The notes under the pieces: model-generated
The model's database searches: none
What the model was told of the DNA's origin: nothing
Seen by the model: only the letters and a program-made list of their open reading frames with translations
Origin: Planctomycetota bacterium
GTDB lineage: Bacteria > Planctomycetota > Phycisphaerae > Sedimentisphaerales > Anaerobacaceae
NCBI GenBank assembly: GCA_017885385.1
Contig: JAFNGF010000418.1
Coordinates: forward strand, 1-13,889
Reading direction: 5' to 3'
Length of the DNA stretch: 13,889 nucleotides
Translations under genes and position numbers: made by a program
Shown here: positions 1 through 7,043 of the stretch, one piece after another
How the letters are laid out: each line of letters begins with the position of its first letter
Position numbering within the stretch: position 1 is the stretch's first letter

Positions 1-804
1 GTCCCCTTCGAGGGTGTTTTCGACGGCAAAGGGCACGTGATAACAGGGCTGGATATAAATCGGCGTTGTATTTGTGTTGGCTTGTTTGGCTGCACAGGCG
101 GGACAAGCGAAATCAGAAACGTCGGCCTAAGTGATGTCACGGTAACCGGGTATGCCTGCGTAGGAGGATTGGTCGGCTTCAACGGCGGGGCGATTGAAGC
201 CTGCTATGTAAGCGGAAACGTGAGCGGCAGTACGCAAGTCGGCGGCTTGGTCGGCACAAATAATGGGCTTGTGACAGACTCCTATTCAGTCGCGAATGTC
301 TCCGGGCCTCAACAAGAAAGTTGCATTGGGGGACTGGTCGGCGTGAACCGCAGCGGTCCGTTGAAAAATTGCTACTCAGCGGGCAAGGTTGCCGGCGAGA
401 ATTCTGGAGGCTTGGCGGGAACATCCAGCGGAGAATGTACCGGCTGTTTCTGGGACATAGAAACTTCAGGCCAGGGGGTAAGTGCCTGTGGAATAGGAAA
501 GACAACGGCAGAAATGCAGACCTGGGCGACTTTTGCTGCTGCCGGCTGGTCCGCCGAAGGCGGATGGACGCTCTGCGAGCACGTGGATTACCCCAAGCTC
601 ATCTGGCAGATAAGGCCGGGCGATGAATTTTGTCCGGATGGCGTTGACATGGTTGACTTTGCGATTTTCGCTGCTCGGTGGAAGGCGGCCAGCCGTGGGG
701 TGGTCAATCATCAGGGTGACACCGCCGACTTTGACCAATCGGGTGGAGTTGACGGCAGAGACCTTGAAGTCCTTGCGAACAACTGGCTGTCAGCCAGCCG
801 GTAG
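1..804 (+). CDS. GLUG-repeat surface protein with C-terminal dockerin-like domain (5' partial)
   Basis: The reading frame is open from base 1, so the start lies outside the window; 267 residues are visible, ending at TAG 802-804. Visible residues about 50-160 hold four GLUG-type repeats of roughly 26-28 residues, each starting VGGLVG, IGGLVG or GGLAG and followed by a CY-[SV]-G or CFW motif. A conserved closing segment, KTTAEMQTWATF...GGWTL...YPKLIWQ, follows, as is typical after GLUG arrays. Residues about 210-264 form a dockerin-like pair of EF-hand/helix units (DGVDMVDFAIFAARW and ADFDQSGGVDGRDLEVLANNWL-type); the first calcium loop is degenerate. GLUG proteins are generally secreted or surface-attached, and the dockerin-like end suggests calcium-dependent protein-protein attachment. 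No catalytic domain is visible in this part. It converges with the C10 peptidase gene, with 45 bases between stop codons. Function beyond adhesion or surface display cannot be told. Confidence 0.85.
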   Translation, partial: VPFEGVFDGKGHVITGLDINRRCICVGLFGCTGGTSEIRNVGLSDVTVTGYACVGGLVGFNGGAIEACYVSGNVSGSTQVGGLVGTNNGLVTDSYSVANVSGPQQESCIGGLVGVNRSGPLKNCYSAGKVAGENSGGLAGTSSGECTGCFWDIETSGQGVSACGIGKTTAEMQTWATFAAAGWSAEGGWTLCEHVDYPKLIWQIRPGDEFCPDGVDMVDFAIFAARWKAASRGVVNHQGDTADFDQSGGVDGRDLEVLANNWLSASR

Positions 805-849
805 GTTTCTTGCGAATCTAACGTTGTGTCCACAGTCGGCGCGACGCTG

Positions 850-3800
850 TCATTCTTCCCAGAGCCATTCGTCCGCAAGGATACAGAAATCGCTTAAACT
901 AACCGCGCCGTTTCGATCAAGGTCTTCAGCCAACAGCGCTTCCTGATGCAGCCATCTCTCCGCGAGCATCTTCACGTCGGCGTGGCTCACAGTGTTATCG
1001 TTATTCAAGTCCGCAATATTGCCAACAGTAGACGAAGACATGCTCGCCTGTGCGGTGCCGCCATAGGCACCCATGTTGATTCGTTTCCCGTGCGGCCACA
1101 GTTCCGCTGTCCAGTCTGAGCTTGGGTCGCCGGCGTCAATACAGGGACTGGTGACATCGTCTTTCATCCACCTTTGCGTTTTCGGGTCCCATCTGCCAGC
1201 CTGAGACTTCAAATGATAATCGCGGCTGGCTGGGTCGGCAAACAGGGGGTCGGCATCGATGTTGCCTTGGCCGGGCCAGCCGCCCTGAATGTTGTTGAAG
1301 CGAATATCATAGTCTTCATCTTCGGGGAACAGGTACTCCGACATGTATATTTCGTTCTGCCAGATGATGTTATTCAAGATAGGCTGGCTCTGCATGTCCC
1401 AGGACCACATCGTCGGCCCCAGATACAGTGCATTTGGCCTATTGTGAACGATGGTATTGTTTGTGATCGAAACAGAGCCGTACCAATTCATGATGCCCCC
1501 GCAGATTAAGCCCGAATTATTAGCAATGACATTGTTGGTTATCGTGGCGGAGGCATCGAGGATGAAAATGCCGCCGACGTCATAATCTGCCGAGTTGTCA
1601 ATTATAGTGTTATTCGTGATTACGGCCTCCGAACCGTCCATGCACATAATTCCGCCGCCTGATTCGGCGTGGTTATTAGCAATCAAAGAGTGGTCGATCG
1701 TTGGGCTGGAAGGAACTGGGTAGCCTGGCTCCTCCTCCCACGAGCCGCAGCAGAGAATTCCTCCGCCGCTCAGATTCGGGTCACTGCCTCCGCCGGTGCG
1801 TGGCTTATTTGAGTATTCGATGGTGCAGTATTTCAATATGTCATCGGTCCCACTATTGACAAAACGTATGCCGAACCATCCCTCATCGGTATCTATCGGC
1901 GTAAAGACGATAGGGTCTGTCTCTGTGCCTCTGGCGCGCAGAGTTGCTCTATAACCCGCCGTCAATCCAAAATGACCTGCGAATTTGACCGCCACCCCCG
2001 GCTCAATGGTCAGCGTTCGCCCTTTGGGAACACGGATATCTCCGGTAACTGTATATGGACTGCCTGCCTTGGTCCAGGTGCCGCTGACTGGACCACCCGC
2101 AACGATGGTTCCCGAGACTCCCACTGCCCGCAGCGTAACTCGTTTGTGCGGGGCATTGCTGCACGTGGAATAAACATGGAGGATACCGGTATAAACCCTC
2201 TCTTTTGTTGGCGCAAATTCTATCTCTACCTGGACTGAATCACCCGGCGCCAGAAGACGATCATTGATCGGAGTCACGATCGAAAAGACATCCCTCGGAT
2301 CGGAAATGCTCAAGCTTTCCACTTTGAAGTCTATCTTACCCGTGTTGGTAATATCAATGCCGACGGTCGAATTTGTATCAAGAGGTACAAAGCCCGCATC
2401 GACCGTGGCGGAGGGAGCGATGGTAATCAAAGGCAAGTCTGATTGATTCTCGTAAGCCCCTAAGTCGACAATATCGCTGTAAATCCTGGGACGCCCCGCC
2501 AGGTCGGTCGGTGGAAGCTCCATTTGTGTTCCCGCGTTTATGCAGGGCGAAACGCTCTGCAGCGTCCAGTTGGCGGATAGACCGTCATAATCCGGCCCGG
2601 CGCCGGAGCTGGGAGCAAAGAAACAAGGGTCCGCATCAATATTGCCCTGGCCGGGATAGCCGTCTTGGACGTCGCAAAAACACACCGTGGGTGTGGATTC
2701 CTCCGTTTGTATCTGGTATTTGTCATTGCCCCATACAATCGTGTTCGTCACGGTCATTCCTTCCCACGATGTCGTGAAGATGCCGCCGGGCAAATTGTCT
2801 GCTATGGTACAATTTATGATTTCAGGTGCGCCCCACCAGTCAGAGTAGATCCCGCCGCAGCGTGGCAGGCCGCCCAGCGAAGCGTTGTTCGCTATCACGG
2901 TATTAGTGATTACCGGATAGCTTTCAATGCAATAAATCGCCCCGCCTTTATCTGCCACATTATTGGTGATTTTGCAGCTCGTGATTGTCGGACTCGAAGA
3001 GTAGCAATACACCGCCCCTCCACAGGTATCCTCGTCCCCATCCTCGGTAGAATAATCATACTCTGTTATCAAGCCCGCACTTTTCTTGGAGAAAGTGATC
3101 GAACAATAACTCAGTAAGTCGTCGTCGCCCGAATCCAGAAATCGCAATCCGGTCCAGCCCATGTCTGTATTCAAGGCCGTAAATTCTATCGGGCGGTTCT
3201 CAGTTCCCTGGGCAACCAACCGTGCGTTTTTGCCGATAGTCATGCCGTAGGTACCCACGAACATAACCTTGACTCCCGGTTCAATAACAAGCTCGCCGTT
3301 CTTCGGCACGTTGACATCCCCCGCCACAAAATATGGTGACTGGGCCTGCGACCACGTTCCGGATACTTCGCCGGCCGGGATTTCTGTCCCGCCAGTGAAG
3401 GAGCACCCTTTTAGAATCACGTACTTCGTACTCCCAACGCCGTAGTTAATCGCGAGTGTTCCATAATATCCCCCCGCCTCGCCCGGACAGAACTTCACGT
3501 TGACCGAGGCTGCCTGTCCCGGCCGCTGCATCTGGAAAGAATCTATGTGGTCCGCGTAACTATCGGTGGTTCGAGAGATAACGAATCCTTGCGGACTGGA
3601 TATCGAGTTTATCAACATGGGTTGTGTGCTATTATTTTTGACAAGCAGCGTCTTAGGTTCAGATTCCTGCTCCGGGACGGCGTAAAAAACAAAACTGGCG
3701 GGGTCGACCTGAATGCCCGGCGGGACAGGTTGAACGTTCAATATCGCTTCAGCGATGATGCTACAATAGGACGGAAGGTCCACCGGCAGGCGATACCATG

Positions 3801-4986
3801 CCTCGGTTATTTCCTCAGGATCGGCGGAACCCCAGCCGAAGTTAAGATGATACTCGCCGTTGGTGTTGTAGCCATCACAAACAACGACGTGGCCGCTAAA
3901 ACCATCCGGCGGACTAATGCCCAACAATGCGGGCAGCTGATTGATAATGTTCTCTTGCAGCACATGATAAAACTCGCACGACAGACCGCCGGTCATGTCG
4001 GCCGAATAAAAACCGAACTTATCAAGTAGCGCTTCTCGCACATCAAATGGTGAAGCGCCTGAGCCTTCGCTGGAATAATCCGTACGGGCAGCAATTCCGC
4101 AAGCAAAACTAAGTGCAGCGATGTCCGTGTCATCCAACTCTGTCTGGCTACTATATTTGAGCCGCACGGCGGTAAGATATTCGTTCAGCTCCTCAAAAGA
4201 GGGGAAATCGTACAGGGTGCTGTCCCCGTCGATATTGATGCCACCGTACGGTATATATGAATCAAGGTCGTCGAAATGTACGTTACATTGCTGATGATAA
4301 TTGACCAGTTGTGCCAACGCCGTCGGCGCACAGCCCACATAACTTCTGGAACCATCGACAGTATCCAACGGGCAGAATTCGTTGTAAGGTGAGTCCTGGT
4401 GCCAAGTGGTCTCCAGCCATCCACCCGTGGCGGTCGTGTTCTCCTGCGGCCACTGCTGGAAAGTCTCAGGCACAGAAAGTTCTGTTGCCCCGTTGACGTA
4501 GGAATCCCACTTGTTTTCTGTCGCATTAAATTTAGCATACTTAGCCAGAGCTTGTGCCCTTAGTTTCATGTCCTCTTTCAACATCCGGTAGAGAGGGTTC
4601 TTTTTGTCGCCGTCGGCTGGAAAAGAGCTCCTGAAAGAATACGCCACAATCGGAGTGATATTTGTATCTGCGGATGTGGAGACGAAGCCACGCGGCTTCA
4701 ACTCTGCGATGTATGCAAGAACAGCTCCGTCATCACCACGGATCTCTCGAAAAGCGCTTGCGGTCCATTGCCCGATGGCACTCTGCTGTTGCGCTGCCAT
4801 TATTGAGGGTTCCCGTGGAGCAGGCTCCCACGCACTGGCGACCCGGTCCCGCTCTTTGAGAAATGCATCCGTGACCTTTCTTACCTGTTCGAGACGGACC
4901 GGCTCAGCCATAAGCGCTGAGTATGAGAACAGGCACGAGGCTATCAACGTTGCAACAAATGCTGGTCTTCCAATAAAACAACTCAT
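850..4986 (-). CDS. Secreted C10 (streptopain-like) peptidase with duplicated Ig/beta-helix modules and dockerin-like end
   Basis: This is a 1378-residue modular exported protein. Residues 1-27 are a signal peptide (cleavage expected near LMA/EP). Residues 28-185 resemble the Spi/streptopain propeptide (AYIAELKPRGFVSTSAD). Residues about 190-415 are a C10 cysteine peptidase: the nucleophile is Cys219 in VGCAPTALAQLVNYH and the catalytic His is His366 in SGHVVVCDGY, followed by YHLNFGWGS. The 147-residue Cys-His spacing matches streptopain closely. Residues about 421-530 are an Ig-like (ASPM/SPD-2/hydin-type) domain, and 531-849 a right-handed beta-helix with CGGAVYC/ITNN rungs. Residues 852-958 and 959-1312 repeat the same Ig-like plus beta-helix order. 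Residues 1322-1376 are a dockerin-like pair (ADLNNDNTVSHADV, EDLDRNGAVSLSDF). The start is supported by GGAGG at 4994-4998, 7 bases before ATG. The family cleaves proteins extracellularly; the beta-helices may bind polysaccharide. Substrate unknown. Confidence 0.9.
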   Translation of the reverse strand: MSCFIGRPAFVATLIASCLFSYSALMAEPVRLEQVRKVTDAFLKERDRVASAWEPAPREPSIMAAQQQSAIGQWTASAFREIRGDDGAVLAYIAELKPRGFVSTSADTNITPIVAYSFRSSFPADGDKKNPLYRMLKEDMKLRAQALAKYAKFNATENKWDSYVNGATELSVPETFQQWPQENTTATGGWLETTWHQDSPYNEFCPLDTVDGSRSYVGCAPTALAQLVNYHQQCNVHFDDLDSYIPYGGINIDGDSTLYDFPSFEELNEYLTAVRLKYSSQTELDDTDIAALSFACGIAARTDYSSEGSGASPFDVREALLDKFGFYSADMTGGLSCEFYHVLQENIINQLPALLGISPPDGFSGHVVVCDGYNTNGEYHLNFGWGSADPEEITEAWYRLPVDLPSYCSIIAEAILNVQPVPPGIQVDPASFVFYAVPEQESEPKTLLVKNNSTQPMLINSISSPQGFVISRTTDSYADHIDSFQMQRPGQAASVNVKFCPGEAGGYYGTLAINYGVGSTKYVILKGCSFTGGTEIPAGEVSGTWSQAQSPYFVAGDVNVPKNGELVIEPGVKVMFVGTYGMTIGKNARLVAQGTENRPIEFTALNTDMGWTGLRFLDSGDDDLLSYCSITFSKKSAGLITEYDYSTEDGDEDTCGGAVYCYSSSPTITSCKITNNVADKGGAIYCIESYPVITNTVIANNASLGGLPRCGGIYSDWWGAPEIINCTIADNLPGGIFTTSWEGMTVTNTIVWGNDKYQIQTEESTPTVCFCDVQDGYPGQGNIDADPCFFAPSSGAGPDYDGLSANWTLQSVSPCINAGTQMELPPTDLAGRPRIYSDIVDLGAYENQSDLPLITIAPSATVDAGFVPLDTNSTVGIDITNTGKIDFKVESLSISDPRDVFSIVTPINDRLLAPGDSVQVEIEFAPTKERVYTGILHVYSTCSNAPHKRVTLRAVGVSGTIVAGGPVSGTWTKAGSPYTVTGDIRVPKGRTLTIEPGVAVKFAGHFGLTAGYRATLRARGTETDPIVFTPIDTDEGWFGIRFVNSGTDDILKYCTIEYSNKPRTGGGSDPNLSGGGILCCGSWEEEPGYPVPSSPTIDHSLIANNHAESGGGIMCMDGSEAVITNNTIIDNSADYDVGGIFILDASATITNNVIANNSGLICGGIMNWYGSVSITNNTIVHNRPNALYLGPTMWSWDMQSQPILNNIIWQNEIYMSEYLFPEDEDYDIRFNNIQGGWPGQGNIDADPLFADPASRDYHLKSQAGRWDPKTQRWMKDDVTSPCIDAGDPSSDWTAELWPHGKRINMGAYGGTAQASMSSSTVGNIADLNNDNTVSHADVKMLAERWLHQEALLAEDLDRNGAVSLSDFCILADEWLWEE

Positions 4987-5105
4987 GGCAAAACCTCCGC
5001 AAAGCTATGGCTACTTCTCTGTCACTGGCTGTAGAAGCTCGTAGCTGTAAGGGCCCCAGATCCGCAAATAGGCAACTGGGTGTCTCTCCTCGTATTGATG
5101 CGCCG

Positions 5106-5137
5106 GGGCCTATCAAACTGGTGGTAATTATAGGCCC
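5106..5137. promoter_or_regulatory. Inverted repeat over the -10 box: candidate operator
   Basis: GGGCCTAT (5106-5113) and ATAGGCCC (5130-5137) are perfect 8-base inverted arms with 16 bases between them. The right arm overlaps the -10 box of the peptidase promoter and the centre falls near the predicted transcription start. The 24-base arm spacing is a little over two helical turns, which fits a dimeric repressor binding one face of the DNA. A hairpin at the start of the transcript is an alternative. Confidence 0.4.
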
Positions 5138-5155
5138 TTGTGCCTTCAGTGTCAA
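5127..5155 (-). promoter_or_regulatory. Perfect-consensus sigma70 promoter of the C10 peptidase gene
   Basis: Read on the minus strand, TTGACA (5155-5150) and TATAAT (5132-5127) are separated by exactly 17 bases, so all 12 consensus positions match. A start site would fall near 5120, giving an untranslated leader of about 134 bases before the ATG at 4986. The promoter lies just past the purE stop, so the peptidase gene can be transcribed separately from purE. This is a sequence match only; no transcript has been seen. Confidence 0.75.
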
Positions 5156-5202
5156 GAAAATCGGCTACGAAATATTTGCCTTTGTTGGGCGAAGTCTTAA
5201 AA

Positions 5203-5808
5203 CTAAGTGTCCTTTTTGTGTTTGCTGGCGTGAGGCTTCTGCGTGCCCCCGCGTCTTCCGCGCGGAAGACAGGAGCGGGGGGCAGAATCTTTCTCGACAA
5301 CTTTTTGCTGCTGGGCATTTTTGAGCTCAGCCAGTTTGTCGCGGAGGTTTTTGTCGGTTAATGCCAGGATTTGCACGGCGAAAATGGCGGCGTTTTTCGC
5401 GCCTGCCTTGCCGATAGCCATCGTTGCAACCGGCACGCCAGGCGGCATTTGTATCGTGGAGAGTAGCGCGTCAATCCCTTCTAATCCACCGGCGGAAATC
5501 AGCGGCACTCCGATAACCGGCAGGCTGGTACGTGCCGCCAGTGCGCCTGCCAGGTGTGCAGCCATGCCAGCGGCGGCAATAATAACCTTTATGCCGCTCT
5601 TGGCGGCGTTTTCAGCGAATTCGGCAGCTATTTGCGGCGTCCGGTGGGCTGAGATTATCCGCACAAAGGCCTTTATGCTGAAACCGGACAGCGTATCGAT
5701 ACAGGTTTGCATTACCTCCAGATCGCTATCCGAGCCTACTACCACTGCTACGGGGCATATTCGCCCCTCGTCGCTCGTGCCTCGTGTCTTGTTTTTTTCA
5801 GATACCAT
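5203..5808 (-). CDS. purE: N5-carboxyaminoimidazole ribonucleotide mutase PurE (class I), with extra C-terminal tail
   Basis: PurE converts N5-CAIR to CAIR in de novo purine synthesis in the cytoplasm. The core covers residues about 18-172, with the phosphate-binding GSDSD (25-29), the catalytic-His motif SAHRTP (His55), AAGMAAHLAG (79-88) and the class I block MPPGVPVATMAIGKAGAKNAA. These fit class I PurE, which normally acts after PurK; no purK is visible nearby. The protein is 201 residues, about 30 longer than usual. Residues about 173-201 are a basic, low-complexity tail encoded across a palindromic repeat at 5244-5284 and are probably not part of the fold. The start at 5808 has only a weak AGG about 12 bases upstream, but the N-terminal GSDSD motif needs a start close to here. 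It diverges from amrB. Confidence 0.93.
   Translation of the reverse strand: MVSEKNKTRGTSDEGRICPVAVVVGSDSDLEVMQTCIDTLSGFSIKAFVRIISAHRTPQIAAEFAENAAKSGIKVIIAAAGMAAHLAGALAARTSLPVIGVPLISAGGLEGIDALLSTIQMPPGVPVATMAIGKAGAKNAAIFAVQILALTDKNLRDKLAELKNAQQQKVVEKDSAPRSCLPRGRRGGTQKPHASKHKKDT
5244..5284. repeat. Nested palindrome forming the 3' end of purE
   Basis: An 18-base perfect palindrome, GTCTTCCGC/GCGGAAGAC (5253-5270), sits inside outer arms TGCCCCCGC (5244-5252) and GCGGGGGGCA (5275-5284; one extra G). It is read in frame as the arginine- and glycine-rich part of the PurE tail. It starts with TGCCCCCGCG, a decamer also present at 9348 and 10944. It looks like a mobile or spreading short palindromic element. 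Confidence 0.65.
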
Positions 5809-5852
5809 TTGTGTTTTGTTCCTACCGGGTTACAATATTTCGCCGTGAGAAA

Positions 5853-5925
5853 CCCCGCAATAAATTGCGGGCCTAAATCCGCCGTGCGTAGGGCGGCTAA
5901 ATACTTAGCCCCACGTTTTACGTGG
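5853..5925. repeat. String of three small hairpins between purE and amrB
   Basis: Three palindromes follow one another: CCCGCAA-TAAA-TTGCGGG (5854-5871), CCGCC...GGCGG (5879-5883/5892-5896) and CCACGT-TTT-ACGTGG (5911-5925). They are joined by CTAAAT (5873-5878 and 5897-5902), and the third is preceded by TTAGC (5905-5909). The spacing and shared joints suggest a mosaic of REP-like units. The string occupies most of the 160-base gap between the divergent purE and amrB starts; no convincing promoter was seen for either gene. Confidence 0.6.
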
Positions 5926-5966
5926 CGTTTTAATGGTAGTGCATAAACTGCCAAAAGGCAAGTGAT

Positions 5967-5971
5967 AGGTG
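5967..5971 (+). promoter_or_regulatory. Ribosome binding site deciding the amrB start
   Basis: AGGTG lies 6 bases before ATG 5978. An in-frame GTG at 5969 is also possible, with AAAAGG at 5953-5958, but the AGGTG would then overlap the start. The ATG gives a protein beginning MQARKPVVAGQFYP, closer to the usual start of the family. Confidence 0.5.
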
Positions 5972-5977
5972 CCGAAA

Positions 5978-6853
5978 ATGCAAGCGCGGAAGCCTGTCGT
6001 AGCCGGTCAGTTTTATCCGCAGGAGCGCAGTAGCTGCATAGACCACATCGAGCAGTGTTTGCAGGCAAAAGAACTACCCCAGTCGTTGCCTGAAACGATA
6101 GTGGCCGGCATTGTTCCACACGCCGGCTGGACGTTCAGCGGAGACCTGGCGGCGCTGGTTTTCTCGGCAATAAAGAAGCGGCATAAAAAGGTGGATGCTT
6201 TTGTAATATTTGGCGCCGCCCACGGTTATTTCGGACAATCGCCGGCTGTTTACGATAAGGGTGGCTGGCTCACGCCGCTTGGCGAAATTGCCGTTGACGA
6301 GGAGCTGGCTGGTGCGGTGCTGAAGACCGGCACGGTTGTGAGTGACATCCGCGCTCACAGCTCGGAGCACAGTATCGAGGTGCAGGTCCCATTTATGCAA
6401 TATCTTTTTGCCGGCGCAAAGATAGTGCCCATTATTGTTCCGCCCGGAGAGCAGGCTGTAGAATTGGGCGCAAGCATCGGCCAGATTATCGGGCGACAGC
6501 CGGACAAAAGAATTGTCTGCATCGGCTCGACCGATTTGACTCATTACGGCCCGCGTTACGGCTTTGTGCCGATGGGGACAGGCAGCGAGGCTCTGGCCTG
6601 GGCCGGCACGGTCAACGATCAGCGTTTTATTGATTTAGCTTTGAAGCTCCGGGCGCGAGAATTGCTCGCCGGCGCTGCGGAGAATTGCAACGCCTGCGGC
6701 CCCGGCGCAGCAGCGGCGGCGATCGCAGCGGCAAAAAAACTCGGCAAGACCAATGGCCTGCTGCTTGCCCATACAAATAGTAATGACGTGATGCTTCGAG
6801 AAATGGGTACGGCCGGCCTGGATAGTGTCGGCTACGCGGCGATAGTTTTTTAG
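5978..6853 (+). CDS. amrB: AmmeMemoRadiSam system protein B (MEMO1 family)
   Basis: This is a 291-residue protein of the MEMO1 family, close to the family's usual length. It opens with RKPVVAGQFYP. It carries PHAGWTFSG (His48), FGAAHGYF (His82), EHSIEVQVPF (about 130-139), TDLTHYG (Asp186, His189) and NACGPGAA (Cys240). These positions fall very near human MEMO1 His49, His81, Asp189, His192 and Cys244, the residues that bind metal there, so the metal site appears intact. The fold is related to LigB-type extradiol dioxygenases, but no reaction is established for the bacterial protein. It is usually part of a trio with an AMMECR1-domain protein and a radical SAM protein; neither is in this window. 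It diverges from purE. No terminator was seen after it. Confidence 0.92.
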   Translation: MQARKPVVAGQFYPQERSSCIDHIEQCLQAKELPQSLPETIVAGIVPHAGWTFSGDLAALVFSAIKKRHKKVDAFVIFGAAHGYFGQSPAVYDKGGWLTPLGEIAVDEELAGAVLKTGTVVSDIRAHSSEHSIEVQVPFMQYLFAGAKIVPIIVPPGEQAVELGASIGQIIGRQPDKRIVCIGSTDLTHYGPRYGFVPMGTGSEALAWAGTVNDQRFIDLALKLRARELLAGAAENCNACGPGAAAAAIAAAKKLGKTNGLLLAHTNSNDVMLREMGTAGLDSVGYAAIVF

Positions 6854-6946
6854 CGTCACTCGCAGTTTTTCACCGAGCAGCTCTCCAGGTCACTTGATGC
6901 AGCAGCGGCGCGGCGACATTCGGGCAGAAATTCCGGCTAAATTTGC

Positions 6947-6975
6947 TTGACATATCTGCACCGATGGATTAGATA
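6947..6975 (+). promoter_or_regulatory. Candidate sigma70 promoter for the TrpB-like gene
   Basis: A perfect TTGACA (6947-6952) is followed after 17 bases by TAGATA (6970-6975), a weak -10 box that matches 3 of 6 positions. It lies about 70 bases before the start codon. The -35 box and the spacing are good, the -10 is poor, so this is only a candidate. Confidence 0.4.
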
Positions 6976-7031
6976 AGCGGAGTTTTATCTGTCAGTGAGA
7001 GGGTGCGGCCAATGTGACGCCTTGGATACTT

Positions 7032-7037
7032 AAGGAG
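7032..7037 (+). promoter_or_regulatory. Ribosome binding site deciding the TrpB-like start
   Basis: AAGGAG sits 6 bases before ATG 7044. This favours ATG 7044 over the in-frame GTG at 7014, whose extra ten codons would be read through this very site. Confidence 0.8.
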
Positions 7038-7043
7038 ACTAGA

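Larger units (their letters stand above)
6854..7043. other. Intergenic region upstream of the TrpB-like gene
   Basis: This 190-base gap holds no gene and no clear hairpin terminator for amrB. Its useful content is the candidate promoter at 6947-6975 and the Shine-Dalgarno at 7032-7037. Confidence 0.5.

Noticed and set aside
805..849. Possible terminator between the convergent GLUG and C10 genes
   Set aside because: No stem with a following T tract is visible on either strand in these 45 bases.
3547..4029. 160-codon plus-strand open frame, with others at 2665-3117 and 4604-5044, inside the C10 peptidase gene
   Set aside because: All are antisense to a continuous 1378-residue gene with signal peptide and domains, and show no recognisable protein sequence.
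4987..5060. Plus-strand resemblance to a cyclic-di-GMP-I (GEMM) riboswitch: GGCAAAACC followed by GCAAAGC
   Set aside because: The P2 hairpin and the closing segments are missing, no plus-strand gene follows, and the bases are explained by the Shine-Dalgarno and start of the minus-strand peptidase gene.
5243..5848. 201-codon plus-strand open frame opposite purE
   Set aside because: It mirrors the conserved PurE frame and has no independent support.
5853..5925. CRISPR array between purE and amrB
   Set aside because: The stems differ in sequence and the joints are only 6 bases, so there are no regular repeat and spacer lengths.
7014..7043. Upstream GTG start adding ten residues to the TrpB-like protein
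   Set aside because: The AAGGAG at 7032-7037 is placed for ATG 7044 and would be inside the longer coding region.
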